Positions 12,894-26,119 of a stretch of 64,000 nt of DNA are shown in pieces. This DNA is from Membranipora membranacea (Eukaryota > Bryozoa > Gymnolaemata > Cheilostomatida > Membraniporidae), in contig OU612074.1 in the NCBI GenBank assembly GCA_914767715.1, positions 17,406,062 to 17,470,061 on the forward strand, given 5' to 3'. Below the pieces are notes generated by a model. That model saw nothing but the letters and a program-made list of their open reading frames with translations. It did no database searches and was not told the origin of the DNA. Position 1 is the stretch's first letter, and every line of letters starts with the position of its first letter. The position numbers were made by a program, and so were the translations under genes.

Positions 12894-13564
12894 CAGTGGC
12901 GTATATTAGCACTCACGGCCCACAGATTTCCGTGAGTGACTGAATAGCTCAGTGTGTAGAGCGTCTGCTTTATAATCACTGTATATTAGATTGTTGTGGG
13001 TTCGATTCCCATTTAGGTCAGTTTTTTTTCAAAATTTTTCCCGTAATCTTCTACTAGTTAATTTCGCGACCTTGGTATCTATATTAAATAATCATTAATT
13101 ATAATCATTTTCATGGGGAAATCCAACTGAATAGATTTTATGATTAGGTATACGGTTTTTCAATGATATTGACATGAAACTTAGAATTATCTCCTCATTG
13201 GTAATAGGGAGACAACTTGAATTCAAGTTGGATTCAGTTGGATTTCCCCATGAAAATGATTATAATTAATGATTATTTAATATAGATACCAAGGGCGCGA
13301 AGTTACCTACTGCTATTGAGTTGTTTTCTGAAAGTACCCAACAGCTCAGTGAGCTATTGAAATACCTCAGTGAGCTATTGAAATACCTCTCTGCTTGCAC
13401 TATTTTGCTACCGATATGCAAAAATTTCCGTGGTGGGAGGGCGCTTAAGCGCCCCTCCCACACCCTCCCCGCCACGCCTACGGCGTGTGGATCGGGCTGC
13501 GCCCGATCATTATGCTCATCTCTAAAAAGTCAGTGAGTGAAATTTTTTAGAATATACGCCCCTG
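12894..13564. mobile_element. Non-autonomous hAT-type MITE, copy 1 (with nested insertion)
   Basis: The ends are CAGTGGCGTATATT and, inverted, CAGGGGCGTATATT, typical of hAT terminal repeats. An exact 8-bp target duplication CTGCAGAG flanks the element at 12,886-12,893 and 13,565-13,572. Copy 2 at 50,434-50,823 shares the ends and interior. Near the left end is a tRNA-like block (about 12,949-13,020) with an A-box-like TAGCTCAGTGTGTAGAGCG and B box GGTTCGATTCC. A second palindromic element is inserted at 13,057-13,307. No transposase is encoded. Confidence 0.92.
13057..13307. mobile_element. Nested palindromic MITE with about 73-bp terminal inverted repeats
   Basis: The left arm, from GTTAATTTCGCG to CATGGGGAAATCCAACTGA, is mirrored by the right arm with only a few mismatches. 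The second MITE copy shows the empty site (TTCTACTGCTATTG), proving insertion. Flanks TACTA and TACTG suggest a 4-5 bp target duplication. Confidence 0.9.
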
Positions 13565-14061
13565 CTGCAGAGTTGTCTGCTTTCCAGGTAAGAAAGGACA
13601 ACTCAATACACATAGCATAATAAGAAGATTTCAGTGGCATGCTGGAGGAAAAAATTGATATATCTGAACACTAAGGAATGGCAGCTACCAGTCTACAATA
13701 CTGGGCAGCATAGCGATAACACTTTATTATTATTATCTTTATTACTAACCATTGGTAGCAATATAAAAACTGTATGTGAAATTATCACAACTATATTTTC
13801 CATTGTAATTTCGGAATAATATCTTAAATTTTTTGAAAAAGACCCAGACTTAAGAATATATTGGAAATTGTCTGAATGGGACATGAAAAACAAGACCTAG
13901 TCATTATATTTCATCGGGTGTTGGTAGTTTTAGTAAAGCCACTGTAGGGAGTGCCCTCATATTCCAATATGGTTGCTGAAGATGCAAGAAAAGATTCGAA
14001 ATGGTTTGATTTTGATATGAGCATCTTCAAATGGCATATTTCCAGGCATAATCAAACTCAC

Positions 14062-16830
14062 CACAGCTACAGCTAACATAATTTCCTGTTCAGCGAACCT
14101 TCTGCCGATACACATACAAGCTCCGAAACCAAATGGTATAAAGGAGAATGGTGCGATATCTCTCCTGGCACTCGTGAGCCATCTCTCTGGTTTGAACTCG
14201 AGTGGATCATTGAAGTGCTCGGCCATATGACATATGATGTCACTTCCTGTGTTCACTATTGTCTATAACACTTACAGGCTTTTTAAACTCAAAATGAATG
14301 ATTTTAAGGTCTGTGCCTAATGCGTTGATGATCTGATGGTTACTGTTGTCAGAAAATACTAGATTTGAAGATGAAAAATGTAGAAATAGATTTACAAATA
14401 GATACATATATCAACTGCAACTATCATTGTACTACTTCTGATTTTTTATTGAAATGCAAAGTTTTACAGCCTTGTCTTTGCATACAATGCGGTGATTTAT
14501 ACCTGTTTGAAATGCATATAAAATAAATACATAATACATATTTTTTAGAGAGGACAACTCTCAAAAATTTGCATTGACCGGGAATTGAACCCGGGCCTCC
14601 CGCGTGGCAGGCGAGAATTCTACCACTGAACCATCAATGCTTGATAAGCACCACCACCACTGTCAGATCGGCTGGTGGATCCAGGCTCTGATGTTTTCAG
14701 TCGGTTTCCATGGCGATATAATTAAAATATCAAATATATAATGGCAGGCGGTTCCCATAATCCGACCAACGCTTGAAAAATCCTTATTAAATCTCTATGG
14801 ATAACTCTATTGAGCCGAAGGAGCAAAAGTCTGAATTTGGGTAGAGGTAGATATTAGTGAGACTCGTTGGTGTTAGTAGGTTGTCTTTTGTTAAGTCAGT
14901 GTTGTAGACCATGTACAGGGCTTGATCGGTCTTATGAACATTTCGTAGAACCAAATAAGAAATCAACACCTCCTTGATCCAAATAAAATAGAGCTTCATT
15001 CACATAATGGGACATGTTCACGAGTATCCCACAATGCAAGTTTCTTCAACTCCCAATTTGTTAGTACTGCATTGTGGTAATTTTTTCAATTTTCGGTTTT
15101 ACTATTATGTTGAACTTACATTTTGCTCTCTGTATCTTCTCTCAGCCACTGCTTGTATAGTTTAGTTTCTATAAAATTACTCCATGGAGGTTGGAATATC
15201 CCTGAAGCTGTTAACTGAAACAGCCTGCCCATATGTTTACAGAGTTGAGATCCTGGGCTATGTTTGTCATCAGAGAAACTGTCTTGTTTCCCACCAATCA
15301 GAATTCTTCCAACGGCTTCAATTAATGAGAAGCATGTTATATAAATTTGACAGAAAATAAACCTAAACCACTGAGATAGATTGATTGAACCAGATCATGG
15401 GAGGTAAACTAGGAAACTTTCATACTTGATCATAACGAGAATTAAAATTTGTCTAGAGAAGTTGCGCCCACTTTGATTCTCAGTCTGAGGCCAGCAAAGC
15501 GCCATGGGGCAACGCTTATTTGATACAAAAAATGTTTTAAGGGATCAGCAGTGTCACAGTCGGATTTGTTGCATCAAAACTCACATTCTGCAGCAAATCT
15601 ACAAGTCCACATTCTCAGGTCAGTCACGCTGCCGGTCTGTTTCTCCTGCTGCCGGAGTAAGGCTGACACAAAATCCTCACATACAGGCAGCTGGGCCTTG
15701 TAGAACTGAGAGGCAGCTCCGGACTTAAAAAAAATCTTCTGCATCTTCCTTCTGATCTCTCCATTTCTAAAATTACAACAAAAAAAAGAAATGCGGGAGG
15801 TGCATAATTGTGCAAGCTTCACACTTTTCTTCATGCTAGCTACTGATATGGAGTATACCTCAGTGAGCTAAGCCCTCCAGCTCATCACATCCAATTTTTT
15901 TTACCCACTTTACCCAGTGAGTGCCCTAGTGCTGCCTGACATCAGGTGGTCCCGCTCATCACTCTTATTATAATGTTTTCAGTAATTATCTTGGTTGCAC
16001 ATATAACACAATATTGCACAATAGCAACTAATAGTAGCCCAAGAAGAGGCAGTTTTTGCAAAAAATGCAAATCTCATAAGATTGACCCCATATGGTTACA
16101 GTCTTTTTAATGAACTCAGATATTATTTTTTAACAGTGAGCTCAGACAATACTCTTGCTTGTGAAACAGGACAATGCAGTTAGTATAATCCTGATAGCAC
16201 TTCTATTAAACAAACATTTTTTTCCAGTAACACCTACACATGACTGATATTTGGTTTTAGTGCTCCTCTCTTAATAGCCTGAGATATTAAAGGTAGTACA
16301 GGTCTCCGGGGCCACTTAGCATCCGCCCGCAATAGTGTACTAATATACTGTGGATTGTAAACCTGAAAAGGACAGCAAGCTCTCAAATTATTCATATAAC
16401 GATAAATAGATTTTCATGTCAATACAGAACTTCATTTTTTCTTAATATTGAGGTATGGCTTTCATCCAATGAAAATGAAACTAAATTTGATACCGTTGCT
16501 CTCTAGTTAATTGTTGGTGTTGTCCTCACTTACAATAGTTCCAGACAACTCCAGAGCACATTTTTAATAATAAATACACTAATATGTATAACTTGAATGC
16601 CGCCATAAATATTATAGTATTCAATTGAAAAAACTATTTAGGAAACATACATACTTATAGTGATGATTATTACTCGAGTCTGACTCCAACAGAGAATGAA
16701 CATTATAAATGCACGGATTCATCACTCACCTCAACTAAAGCAGGTTTGCCTGGGAATTTCATGATTGAGCCAAACTTCTTTACCCACAATTCCTTCTGTT
16801 TACGGATTCTTAAGTAAAGCTTGTCTCCAC
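14062..16830 (-). pseudogene. Mitochondrial-clan cytochrome P450, copy B (broken)
   Basis: Minus-strand exons with compatible phases: 16,830-16,730 (GDKLYLRIRKQKELWVKKFG), 16,362-16,234 (VYNPQYISTLLRADAKWPRR), 15,766-15,585 (helix C/D region, NGEIRRKMQKIFFKSG), 15,315-15,120 (VGRILIGGKQDSF to YKQWLRED) and 14,255-14,062 (PERW and the haem loop). Breaks: the second exon is 2 nt shorter than in copy A and ends in an in-frame TAG; the helix-I and ExxR exons are absent from 14,256-15,119; the conserved Arg of the haem loop is Cys (FGFGACMCIG); and the terminal exon is degenerate. With copy A it allows most of the ancestral exon order to be inferred. A basic, Ser-rich open stretch at 17,311-17,102 could be an N-terminal targeting exon, but this is weak. 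Confidence 0.8.
14570..14640 (-). tRNA. tRNA-Gly (GCC), copy B
   Basis: A 71-nt cloverleaf identical in all arms to the gene at 3020-3090, located in the same place relative to the P450 haem exon. Confidence 0.93.
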
Positions 16831-16899
16831 CTACAGAATATTTACCAGATGATCAGCACGTTTATCAGGTATAAGCTGCTCTATATATTTTAGTTTTAG

Positions 16900-19850
16900 A
16901 TGGAGGGTAGACTTTACTAGACCAGATGATAATACATACGGACATACACTCCTAATCCTAGTGCAAAGTTTTATTCAATGAACCCTTGATCACCCAAAAT
17001 CGCCAACAAATATAAAACGTGGGCTTAAACATCAAAGCGAAATTAATCTTGTTAAATTGTTTCCAAGGCACCTTGTTGCCCTCTTAGGCCAAGTCAGATT
17101 CTCATGCATTGTTCACTAACAGCATAAATTGCCTTGATAATCCAATTCGATCAGTCATTGTGAAATAAATGAGTGAACGGTACATTAAAAATAGCGATTC
17201 TTGGCGAGAGTTACTGTGAGAACTACAATATAACTGACCGGAGCCAATCATCCTTTTTAATAGGGAATTACTGCTGATCTTTGGGATAGACTTGAACTTC
17301 TTTGAAGCCATATTTCTTATGCTTTGATATTTAGTTATGATATTTCAATGTTGATGTGACAATCTGCTCAGTCTAATTATTAGTCCACGCTGTAACATCT
17401 GAATTAATAGTTAAAAAAAGAGTGTTTACCTATCAGTTTTCGTTCCAATACATGGCACAAAACAAGTCAAGAATGCAAAAAAAATTGCGTCTGGAATTAA
17501 TGAGGCTGTTCTGATACACCAGCTCTTGTGGCAAAAGTTCAGCCGGAGAAAGAAAAGAAAAGGAAAGTAAGTGACACTCACCATATAGCGATAGCTCGTT
17601 ACAACAGGATATAAGCTGAGCAATGAGGCGCACAAGTTTTGACAGCTCATAGGAAGGCAGATTTCCGACCAGATTAATAAATGTAAATGTCAGCTCACAG
17701 CAAGTTCTCTGTATCACAGCAAGTTCTCTATATCACAGCAAGTTCTCTATTTCACAGCATGATACAGTTATATTAATATCTTTAATGTATCGTTTGAACT
17801 TGATTAATGGTATCATTGGTATAAAGCCCAGTTGACAGAGTGATACTAGTCAAAGTCCAATAAAGGAAAGATAAAGTATTGTGATGTTACTACTGCTTAC
17901 TTTTACCGATCAACACAAAACTTCAAGCTAGACTAGCTTGAAATTAAGAATAGCACTTACTGATCCAAATAACCTTGAGCCACCTTCAGATCCAATGTTT
18001 AGCTCAAAGCACAGCTCCTCACGGCTAAAATTTTAATTTTGACATTATCACAAGTTGATATCCTTGCCTGCCAGGGTTAAAGTTGATATTCCTGATTGTC
18101 GGGTAAAAGCTGATACCCTGGGTTGCTGGAAAACAGTAGTTATTGGAGGTTGGCTTTGATATAAAATTCAACAAGTTTTATATCGTTCCGTTTGTTATAA
18201 CTGCTTGCTCGCTTGCAAAACTAAACTGAATTAATGAACCTGCAACTACCACATTCTCGATTTGCGAGAGGATAACTCCACAAAACTTGCAACTTACACC
18301 ATTTTCGACGCCCAGGCGACAGCGGGTGAACTCAAAGCCCAAGCACTATCATAGCTATCCTCCCTCTTCCCTCAATCTGAGAATAGTCTGGCCAGCTATT
18401 CACCTCCTTTCACCTCTCAGATAAAGACAGATGGGAATAGAAATGTAAAACTTGCTTCGTCACATGGCTTTTGCTCATTTGGATCAGCAAGAATATCATC
18501 ACTCGATAATGTGAATGTGTGAAGTGAAAGTCTGGCATGCGGGTGATAAACCATTAAATGGGTTGATTTATGAAGCCAGAGCTGATCTGCTTAACGCTCA
18601 GCGGCCAAAAAACTCATCAGTTCTTTGCATTTTTTGCACTTGGCTCAGTTAATATTTTTGGTCCCTTTTTTGCTGTTTGCAAAGATTTGAGTCAGACAAA
18701 TCTGATATCACTTTTATTCATTAAATTTTCCTATACCTGCCATTTTATGCGTTTCTCATTGAAATAAAGTAGCTTTCAGTAAGTAACTTTCAAAAGTTGT
18801 AAATATTTGATAGTATTTCAAGTTCAACAATTGTGTTGGTCTGAGAAAACATATCAGGTTACTCAAGCATATAGTTGATGTATTCAAACGAGAGCGTTGG
18901 TAAAATGATGTTGGTTGTTGCACCCGTGGTCTAAAGTTCCTTAACTTACCACTACCATTGTTTACCACAATAAACATAAATATTTAGTATTTTTGTTTAT
19001 GTTTACAACTAATTCCCATAATATACATAATATACATTATTGTGAGTCAAACAAAAGCAACTTTGAGTCAGTCAACCTAATTTCTGACGCATTGTTGTTT
19101 TCTCGTCCCAGTCTGCCACACAAGAAAACACACTCAAGTCCAGTAGATCTTTATCTGTCGAACATCGACTCATCATAAACATTATCTCACTCGGGCAAGC
19201 ACCAAACTGGAGGGATTCACAGTCCTCGAGGTCTGGTACCATGTCATTATTCCCTTTTACAATATGTTGACTTCATGCTGTTGTCAAAAAGCAACACGAT
19301 GATAATAGAGACTTTTCGAGACGATCGCTGTGACGGTTGTTGTACATTGCCTAGGAAACCGTAAAATCATGCGGTAATAACAGGGCTGGCCAGTATGATA
19401 ACCTAGGGAACATGAATTATTGTATAACATCTTACATAGAGCTAAGTGGTGCGAAGTGTACATCACAGATGGATAATTATGGGGTGACTAGTCCTGCTTG
19501 GTGACGCGGGGAGCTAGTTTAGAAGAGTGTAGCCATAATTTGATAACATTAATAACACAGTATGGGGCCGAGAAGATCAGCAAATAGAGCTGAGGCTCAG
19601 GTAACAATGAGATATATTAAGGCGTAGCCTGATATCTCAATAGAATTCTGTTTACCTTCAGGGTCCCCCTAACTTTTATAAGTGTAATTTTATAGTCGAT
19701 GACAATTTTGCCTAAAGATAGACACTCGCCGGAGATTGGCTACAGCAGATAGGCGATAATCCCTAGGTCAGGCAGACTTATTTATACGAACAAGACATTT
19801 GTGTGCACAGTTTGAAACAAAAACCTTTCAGCGACAAGACTCAGAATATT
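16900..19850. other. Non-coding remainder of duplication unit B and 5' flank of the lectin-receptor gene
   Basis: Patches match copy A in order: CAAGTTCTCTATTTCACAGC (17,740) with 9069, the CCCTGGGTTGCTGG patch (18,117) with 9400, the CCCAGGCGACAGC patch (18,310) with 9727, and the AGGGATTCACA patch (19,211) with 10,074. No convincing exon was found. The last 350 bp would contain the promoter of the gene starting at 19,860, but no motif is firm. Confidence 0.6.
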
Positions 19851-19859
19851 AGGCTTACA

Positions 19860-22800
19860 ATGCGATTTACAGGATTATTAATATTGCTCTTTGGTATATT
19901 GTCACTCTCACAAGGTATGTGGTTTTAAACCTGATTATTTGGTCGCTTTCTGAATATGAACATGTTTTCTGTTGTTGATCACTAACGCGTGGTCTGGAGA
20001 AAAAATGGTGGCACGTTTCGAAAACACCATTCAACCAAAGACTCTGCAAAAACTGCACTGGTATGCAAAGATCATAGCTTCTGAATTCTTTGAGGTATGC
20101 TTTGTAGTATTGCCTATTACGGCCAACGCCTCAGATTGGAATCTCACACCAGAAAAAATATGTGTTCTGGTGCATGTATGAACTGACTGATGTTCTCCTG
20201 AAAACCTTCATTTTGGATGGATTGGTGCACCAAAATTATGATTTATGATACCATAACATACTAAACCGATTATTATAATTGGTCATATATGGTATATAAG
20301 TGGTGAAGACTATAATTAAAAGTACTAGTTGATGATGTGAAAGTTTTCTTTCAAAGCATAGATGGGTTTATTACATGTACCCTTTTATAATACTGCCCTT
20401 GATTTGATATAGAATGCTAAAATGGGCTGTAACTGCAAATTTAAATACCCTAGTTTGCAGCATGACTATAAAGATTAGGCATTTTTGGGGTACCTCAAGT
20501 GTTCATTTTGATCTGTTATATAATTGTCAAATTCCTTATAATGACATATTATCGTTCAGATTAGAATCAGATTCATTTCTCATGTTTATAGGTTTACCAG
20601 GATACGATGGATTTAGACTGCCAGATACCATCCTAACCTTCTTGATATTCGGCCATTTGTGCAATCATGTGTTAGTGCATTAAATCTGGCCCAGCACAAT
20701 TATCAGCAGTTCCATTGAGTTTGTGCACTTAGCTTATGGACTGTTTCAACTTCAGCTTCAATGTGTAATTAGGCCCCCTTTTATATTCAAATTAGTTAAT
20801 GTGCACTATCAAATTCCCATTTATGGACTGTGGAAAAATAGCTTGAATGTAACTTAGGAGCAAAAATGTTAGCCAAATCCTTTCCGCTGCCAGAAGGAAT
20901 GTACCCAACGGAAAACTGCTTGAAGGTAACTTAGCGAGGTTTGCTAAATTCGTTCACCTGCCAGAAGGCAGGTAAATCACATAATTACTCTATCCTCATC
21001 GTTTTTATTACAGGAGTGAAGATCAGTTATGTATACAGAGAGGTGTGTCAGGGAGCACAATTCAACGTGTCATGTATACTGGGTACATTGTATGTGGCTA
21101 GTATCACCATAACTACTACTCCAGACTCACAGATGGCAGCGGCATGTGTCACAGGAGAGTGCAGCAAACAGAATGTGACATGTCCAAACACGTGCTCTCG
21201 AGTAGCAAGTGGTAAGAAACAGAATGTACTGTGTCTTTTGGGTCTTAGCCTCAACTTTTTATTTTTCAGGCTCTAAGCTTCAGCTATATAGTTGCACACA
21301 AAAACCTAGGGAAAGCCAAGTTATAGCGTAGCTAGTGGTAAACAACGGATAGAACTCTACTTTTGATTGTGTTCCATAAATAAGAATAAGCTATTTTTAA
21401 AGTTAGAACGGATTGAATTTAGCTAAAACCCAAGCAAGCCAGGTTCAAGGGCCTGCAAGAGAGGGAATGGAAGCATTTGGAGTTGCCTCTTATTGCAAAC
21501 TCCATGCCTGGATGATTTGCTCACTTGTAAAACCCGACAATTTCATGCAAAGATTGGTCACGGTTTTGGGTGAGGTAACACATTGTTTGGAACTAACGAG
21601 CATCTAAACAGGAAGTGAAATCACTGCCAATAAACAAACAAACAAGCAAAACCTTTCCTAGAGAACAAGGATTGTTAAATTGAACAAAAACAATGAGTCA
21701 TATCCACCTTTATCTTAACAAGATCATCGATCGAAAAATCAGATTGTGATTAAGTCGGATTTATCATCGATGAGAGCATCAATTTCAGCAGTATTGCATT
21801 AAGTCGAAATTACAGGGTACACCCTTCAATCACAGTATGTTACAGTTACTTTGCCTCCGACATGTTAACATGATTAAGGCCTATACTTACGGATCGGTCA
21901 GAGCACCTGCCAAATGACACCCTGTGTCAAGTTGGAAGACCCTCAGGTCTGAATAGCGTCAATTCTTTGTACCTCATGGTACAAGGACATTTCACCAAAG
22001 ACATTTTTACATTATAGCATATTTATCTCTTACAAAACCAGACGACTGTTTGGGAAACTAGTTTCATACCAAAAGTTAACGATGTCAAAATTTACATCGT
22101 ATATCCTGGTTGCGATTTGGATGTAATATAATTTTTCAATTTGATCACACAGGTGTAGATTATGGGCTGGATGATGATCCCTTATGGCTGTCAAGATACA
22201 TTCAATCAAGCTGTCAAAACAAGGCATCCTGCAGTCCCACAATGCCCCTGTTCTGGCAAATTACTACAAACACCAAATTTGAGAGAGAGGAGCCAACATG
22301 TTTGCTTGGAGAGTATAAATACTTCTTGTCAGCGAGAGTTCATCTTGAGTGCAGAGGTTAGTATTAGAAATATTCAGTGTGAATTTGCCGTTGTTTCCAT
22401 TTTTCACATGTAAGCCGGCGGCTGTTCGAGGCAGCGCCAATCTAAACACAAGGAAATAATACCAGACTAGGTCTAGGGCTTGACAAGTATAACAATATCC
22501 AGGGCAATAATCATTCGGTAGTTGTCTGCTTCAAATACACTGTCAAATTTATTGTACTGCATGTTGTAGCTTTGGAAATCAGTTGCTATGATTTGAGTAC
22601 GCTGATAGTGTGATGGCTATGTTAATATTTCATGTAATGGTTTCTTTGTTTCTAGTTGGTGAAGAGCACGAAGGTTACACAGGGCCACCACTAACTCTAC
22701 CCCCAAATACACCTCCTACTCCTCCACCCACCACCCCAGATGGCTGGGCTATCAGAGTAAATGACCCAGGTCTTTCTGACAAAGAAAGTAAGTATAGTAG

Positions 22801-25714
22801 CCCGATAATATAGTCAGGGGTGAAAGATTCAAGAGCAGGCAGTGTAAGAAAAATGTCAGTTGAGGGTGATGACACCCTGTTAAGGGCGCCACAAACTCTA
22901 CATAGTTGTTAGACCAAAAGTAGCATTAAATGTTAGTTTACATTGCAATTGAGGACGTAAATTAAACTGTGGTTTAATCATGAAAATCAGGAAGAAAAAT
23001 TTGGCAGATAGAACTAATGTCAAATTATTTGCATTGAAAACTCACCATTAGGTGTTATGTCCACCTTATGCATTCGAACTTCCCCTCATCACTATCAGGT
23101 TATCATATTTTCAAACACTTGCCTGAGTATATTACCTTTATTCTGTGTATATTCTGTGTATATTCTGAGTATATTCTGAGTATACTCTGAGTATATTACC
23201 TTTATTCTGAGTATATTACCTTTATTCTGTTCTGTGTATATTCTGTGTATATTCTGAGTATATTCTGAGTATATTCTGAGTATATTACCTTTATTCTGTG
23301 TCTCACAGGAATTATTCTGGGAGCGTGTCTGGGTGCAGCTATAGCTTTACTGATCCTATCTCTGGCTCTATGTTACTCCTGGGACAGACAGAGGTAAGGT
23401 TTCTCAGTTCTCTGGTGTATTTATTTATTTATTTATTTATTGAGGTTTTCTAAAAGTTTATAATTAAAGCAAATTAAAAATAACTTGTTGACCAACCAAC
23501 AATGTCACTCAAACTTAGCTGCTTCTATAAAGAGTTTGCTTATCTAAAAAACTAAAACACCTCAAGCTTGATCTTTGGATTTATCACTCCATTCAAGAGG
23601 GTCTTTACCTGGAGACCTCTTGACAAGTAGTTATGTAAGGAATAAGGATACTGAAAACTTCTAAGCCTTCAAAAGAATATCCATTTGATATTTTAAGTTG
23701 ACTGTTTGTGTTTGACAGACGAAGGAAGAGAGAGCAGAGGCTCCTGGAGGAGATTGGAAAGCCTCAGGCCCTAGATGACATGGGTGACCACCTCGATGAT
23801 CCTAACTGGAGACCTGATGATCTCGGGCACGGAAAGAGTAAGTACATCACAAGTACAATGTATGAGCGATCAAAGTGAATAGGAGCTTGACCTTGATTTG
23901 AAAGAGAAGGCGGTCAGGCATCATTAGTGCATGGTACTTTAGTTTTCAAGTTTTTGAAGTGCCGACACCGTAAGGGGATTATTAACTCCGCTTGAAGCCT
24001 AATGCTGATTCTATCTTTAACCAAGCTGTAATGATTATGGTCATGGTCATATCAAGGAGTTACTACTTGGTTGCGTAATCCTGGAATAATTTGCTAAGAC
24101 AAGAAGCGAGCCTCGTATTGTGAACAAGTTCAAAGAGTATAACTACCCCCTCCTGATAGGTTATTAGTCAATGTACTCTATTCTGCTTGAGTAATAAATG
24201 GCATCCAAGGAGTCTGTTACCCTCCGTATGATAATGGTATAAAATGTTTTATCTCGTCTTCGCGCAATAGAACCTTTAGGAGCTTCAGTTATCACCCCTC
24301 TTCAAAGGGGTTATCCCCCTTGGTCCGCTTATTCATTTGTTGTTATCTCCCTTTTGACAGGTGATCATCAGGCAGAATTGAGTGGAGTGAGACCTTTTGA
24401 GTATCTCGATATGGAGACACTGAGGAAGGGTACTACCATCGTAGACAGCGCACCGTCTGTATTCTCCTGTCAAACTGAGACTAGTACTTTACCTCGACAG
24501 TTCAGAGAACAGCACGACGACTCTGCCTACACTACACTGGCCTCACATTATCAGACTGATGATTATTACGATAATCAGGTAAGGGGGACATAACTACTAA
24601 AAAGCTATAACAGCTGAAACATTTATATCATATTATAGGTGTCAATAGAAAAGAGAGCAAATGAGAGTTATTCAGAAAAAATGCACTAAACTATAAGGTT
24701 GCACAATGAATAAAACTGTAGGTGCCATGCACAATCTGCTGATCAAATAACCAGAATTTCCCAACAATCATTTTGATTGCCAAATTGAGTCATAAAAATT
24801 ATCCTGAAAGATTGGCTACAACAGCAATTATTCGCAGTCAGGGACCGCAACATACGTTATTCGGCGATATCAAATTTTTATAACACTGGTACCTTACCAA
24901 TTACATATAGGATGTTGGATCAGTTGACAATATGGTCATGGAAACTGATAATGAATCAATAAACCAACTTCTACGTATGGGAATACAACTCGATATAGGT
25001 AGGTATGATGAGCGGAACCGGCTAGTAGAGAGACCGGCTAGTAGAGTGTAGACAACCCTATTGTTACTAAGTAGATTGAAATTTCATTAGATTTTCCTAG
25101 ATAACATGACCTTTTGTAGAAATTCTTTGACAATATGAAGAGACCTTGTAGTGCATGTATAGTATAGAATAGTTTTTGGTGATGGGTTTTATCTTAGTAG
25201 ATGCTAGCCTTCCATTCGAGATGTAGCCTTGATTTTTATTTGATATAACTTGAAATGGAGGGAGGGGAGGAGATTCGGTGATTGGTGATTGGTGACCCCT
25301 ATTTTAGCTGTACGAGTTTGGTCAGAACAGCGGTGAAATTTTAGAGCTTGGACTTGAATGTGAGGAAACTCAAGACACAATCTGAAAAAATTCAAGGAAT
25401 CAGACAAAATTTCATTTACTCACATTTATTCACAGACCTCAAAAAGCTATTGATAGACAAGATGAATCAGTTGGAACATCGTTAACCCAAACTCAACAAA
25501 CAGCTCTAAAATTCCACATAATGTAAATTTTTGGCATATTACAATTCAAATGTCAATTACCACGTTTGGCCGCAACTAAATATTTCCTTTGTACTCAACC
25601 CCAATCTTTCCATGTATTTTAATCAAATTCTTTTATATACTTCAGGCAATGAACAACAATGATTGTGATTTACCACTTCCGCCAAATCTGGATTTAACTT
25701 CCTCCAAGTGGTGA
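19860..25714 (+). CDS. Single-pass receptor with SUEL-type lectin domain and tyrosine-containing tail
   Basis: Nine exons with GT-AG splice sites and continuous phases: 19,860-19,914, 21,014-21,211, 22,153-22,356, 22,656-22,787, 23,309-23,393, 23,719-23,837, 24,361-24,578, 24,911-24,998, 25,646-25,662; 371 residues. Residues 1-18 are a signal peptide (MRFTGLLILLFGILSLSQ). Exons 2-3 form one SUEL/galactose-binding lectin domain with paired Cys, ending in LGEYKYFLSARVHLEC, which matches the family's GTYKYLEVxYxC ending. Exon 4 is a Pro/Thr-rich stalk. Exon 5 is a transmembrane helix (IILGACLGAAIALLILSLAL) followed by RQRRRKRE. The tail has EYLDMETL (YxxM) and SAYTTL (ITIM-like). SUEL domains bind rhamnose or galactose; ligand and signalling here are inferred. 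If exon 8 is skipped, exon 9 reads in another frame and ends at 25,714 (359 residues). An AATAAAG near 26,107 may be the polyadenylation signal. Confidence 0.82.
23132..23304. repeat. Minisatellite of TATTCTGAGTA-type units
   Basis: About twelve 11-12 bp units (TATTCTGTGTA, TATTCTGAGTA, interspersed with TACCTTTATTC) fill the end of lectin-receptor intron 4, up to a few bases before the acceptor of the transmembrane exon. Confidence 0.85.
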
Positions 25715-26119
25715 GCAGAGCATCATCATCATTCACAGAAGTATCCTGGTCTAAGATAGTGTTTATTCGAGCTCTGACTCAGTTTTCCTGGTCACTGCAC
25801 TGTGATGCCTTACAGTTTTATTTCACCTTCACAGTTATCATTAAATTTTGAACTGTGTACCCTGTTTACAAGGGCTTAGGCTGGCTCTAGATTTGAAGAT
25901 TCATTTTAACAAGACGAGCATAATACTAGTGACACCTATCATAGTACTAAGCAAGCAGAGATGATAATCTGTTTTTATTGTTTTAAAAAATATGTGTGTA
26001 TTTTTATACCAGTATGTGATAGTATTTTTATATCAATAAGTGTGGTAGTGTTTAGCATCATTCATTATATTTTTTCTATGATATAAATATGCTTTATGAA
26101 AAAGTAATAAAGAATTAAA

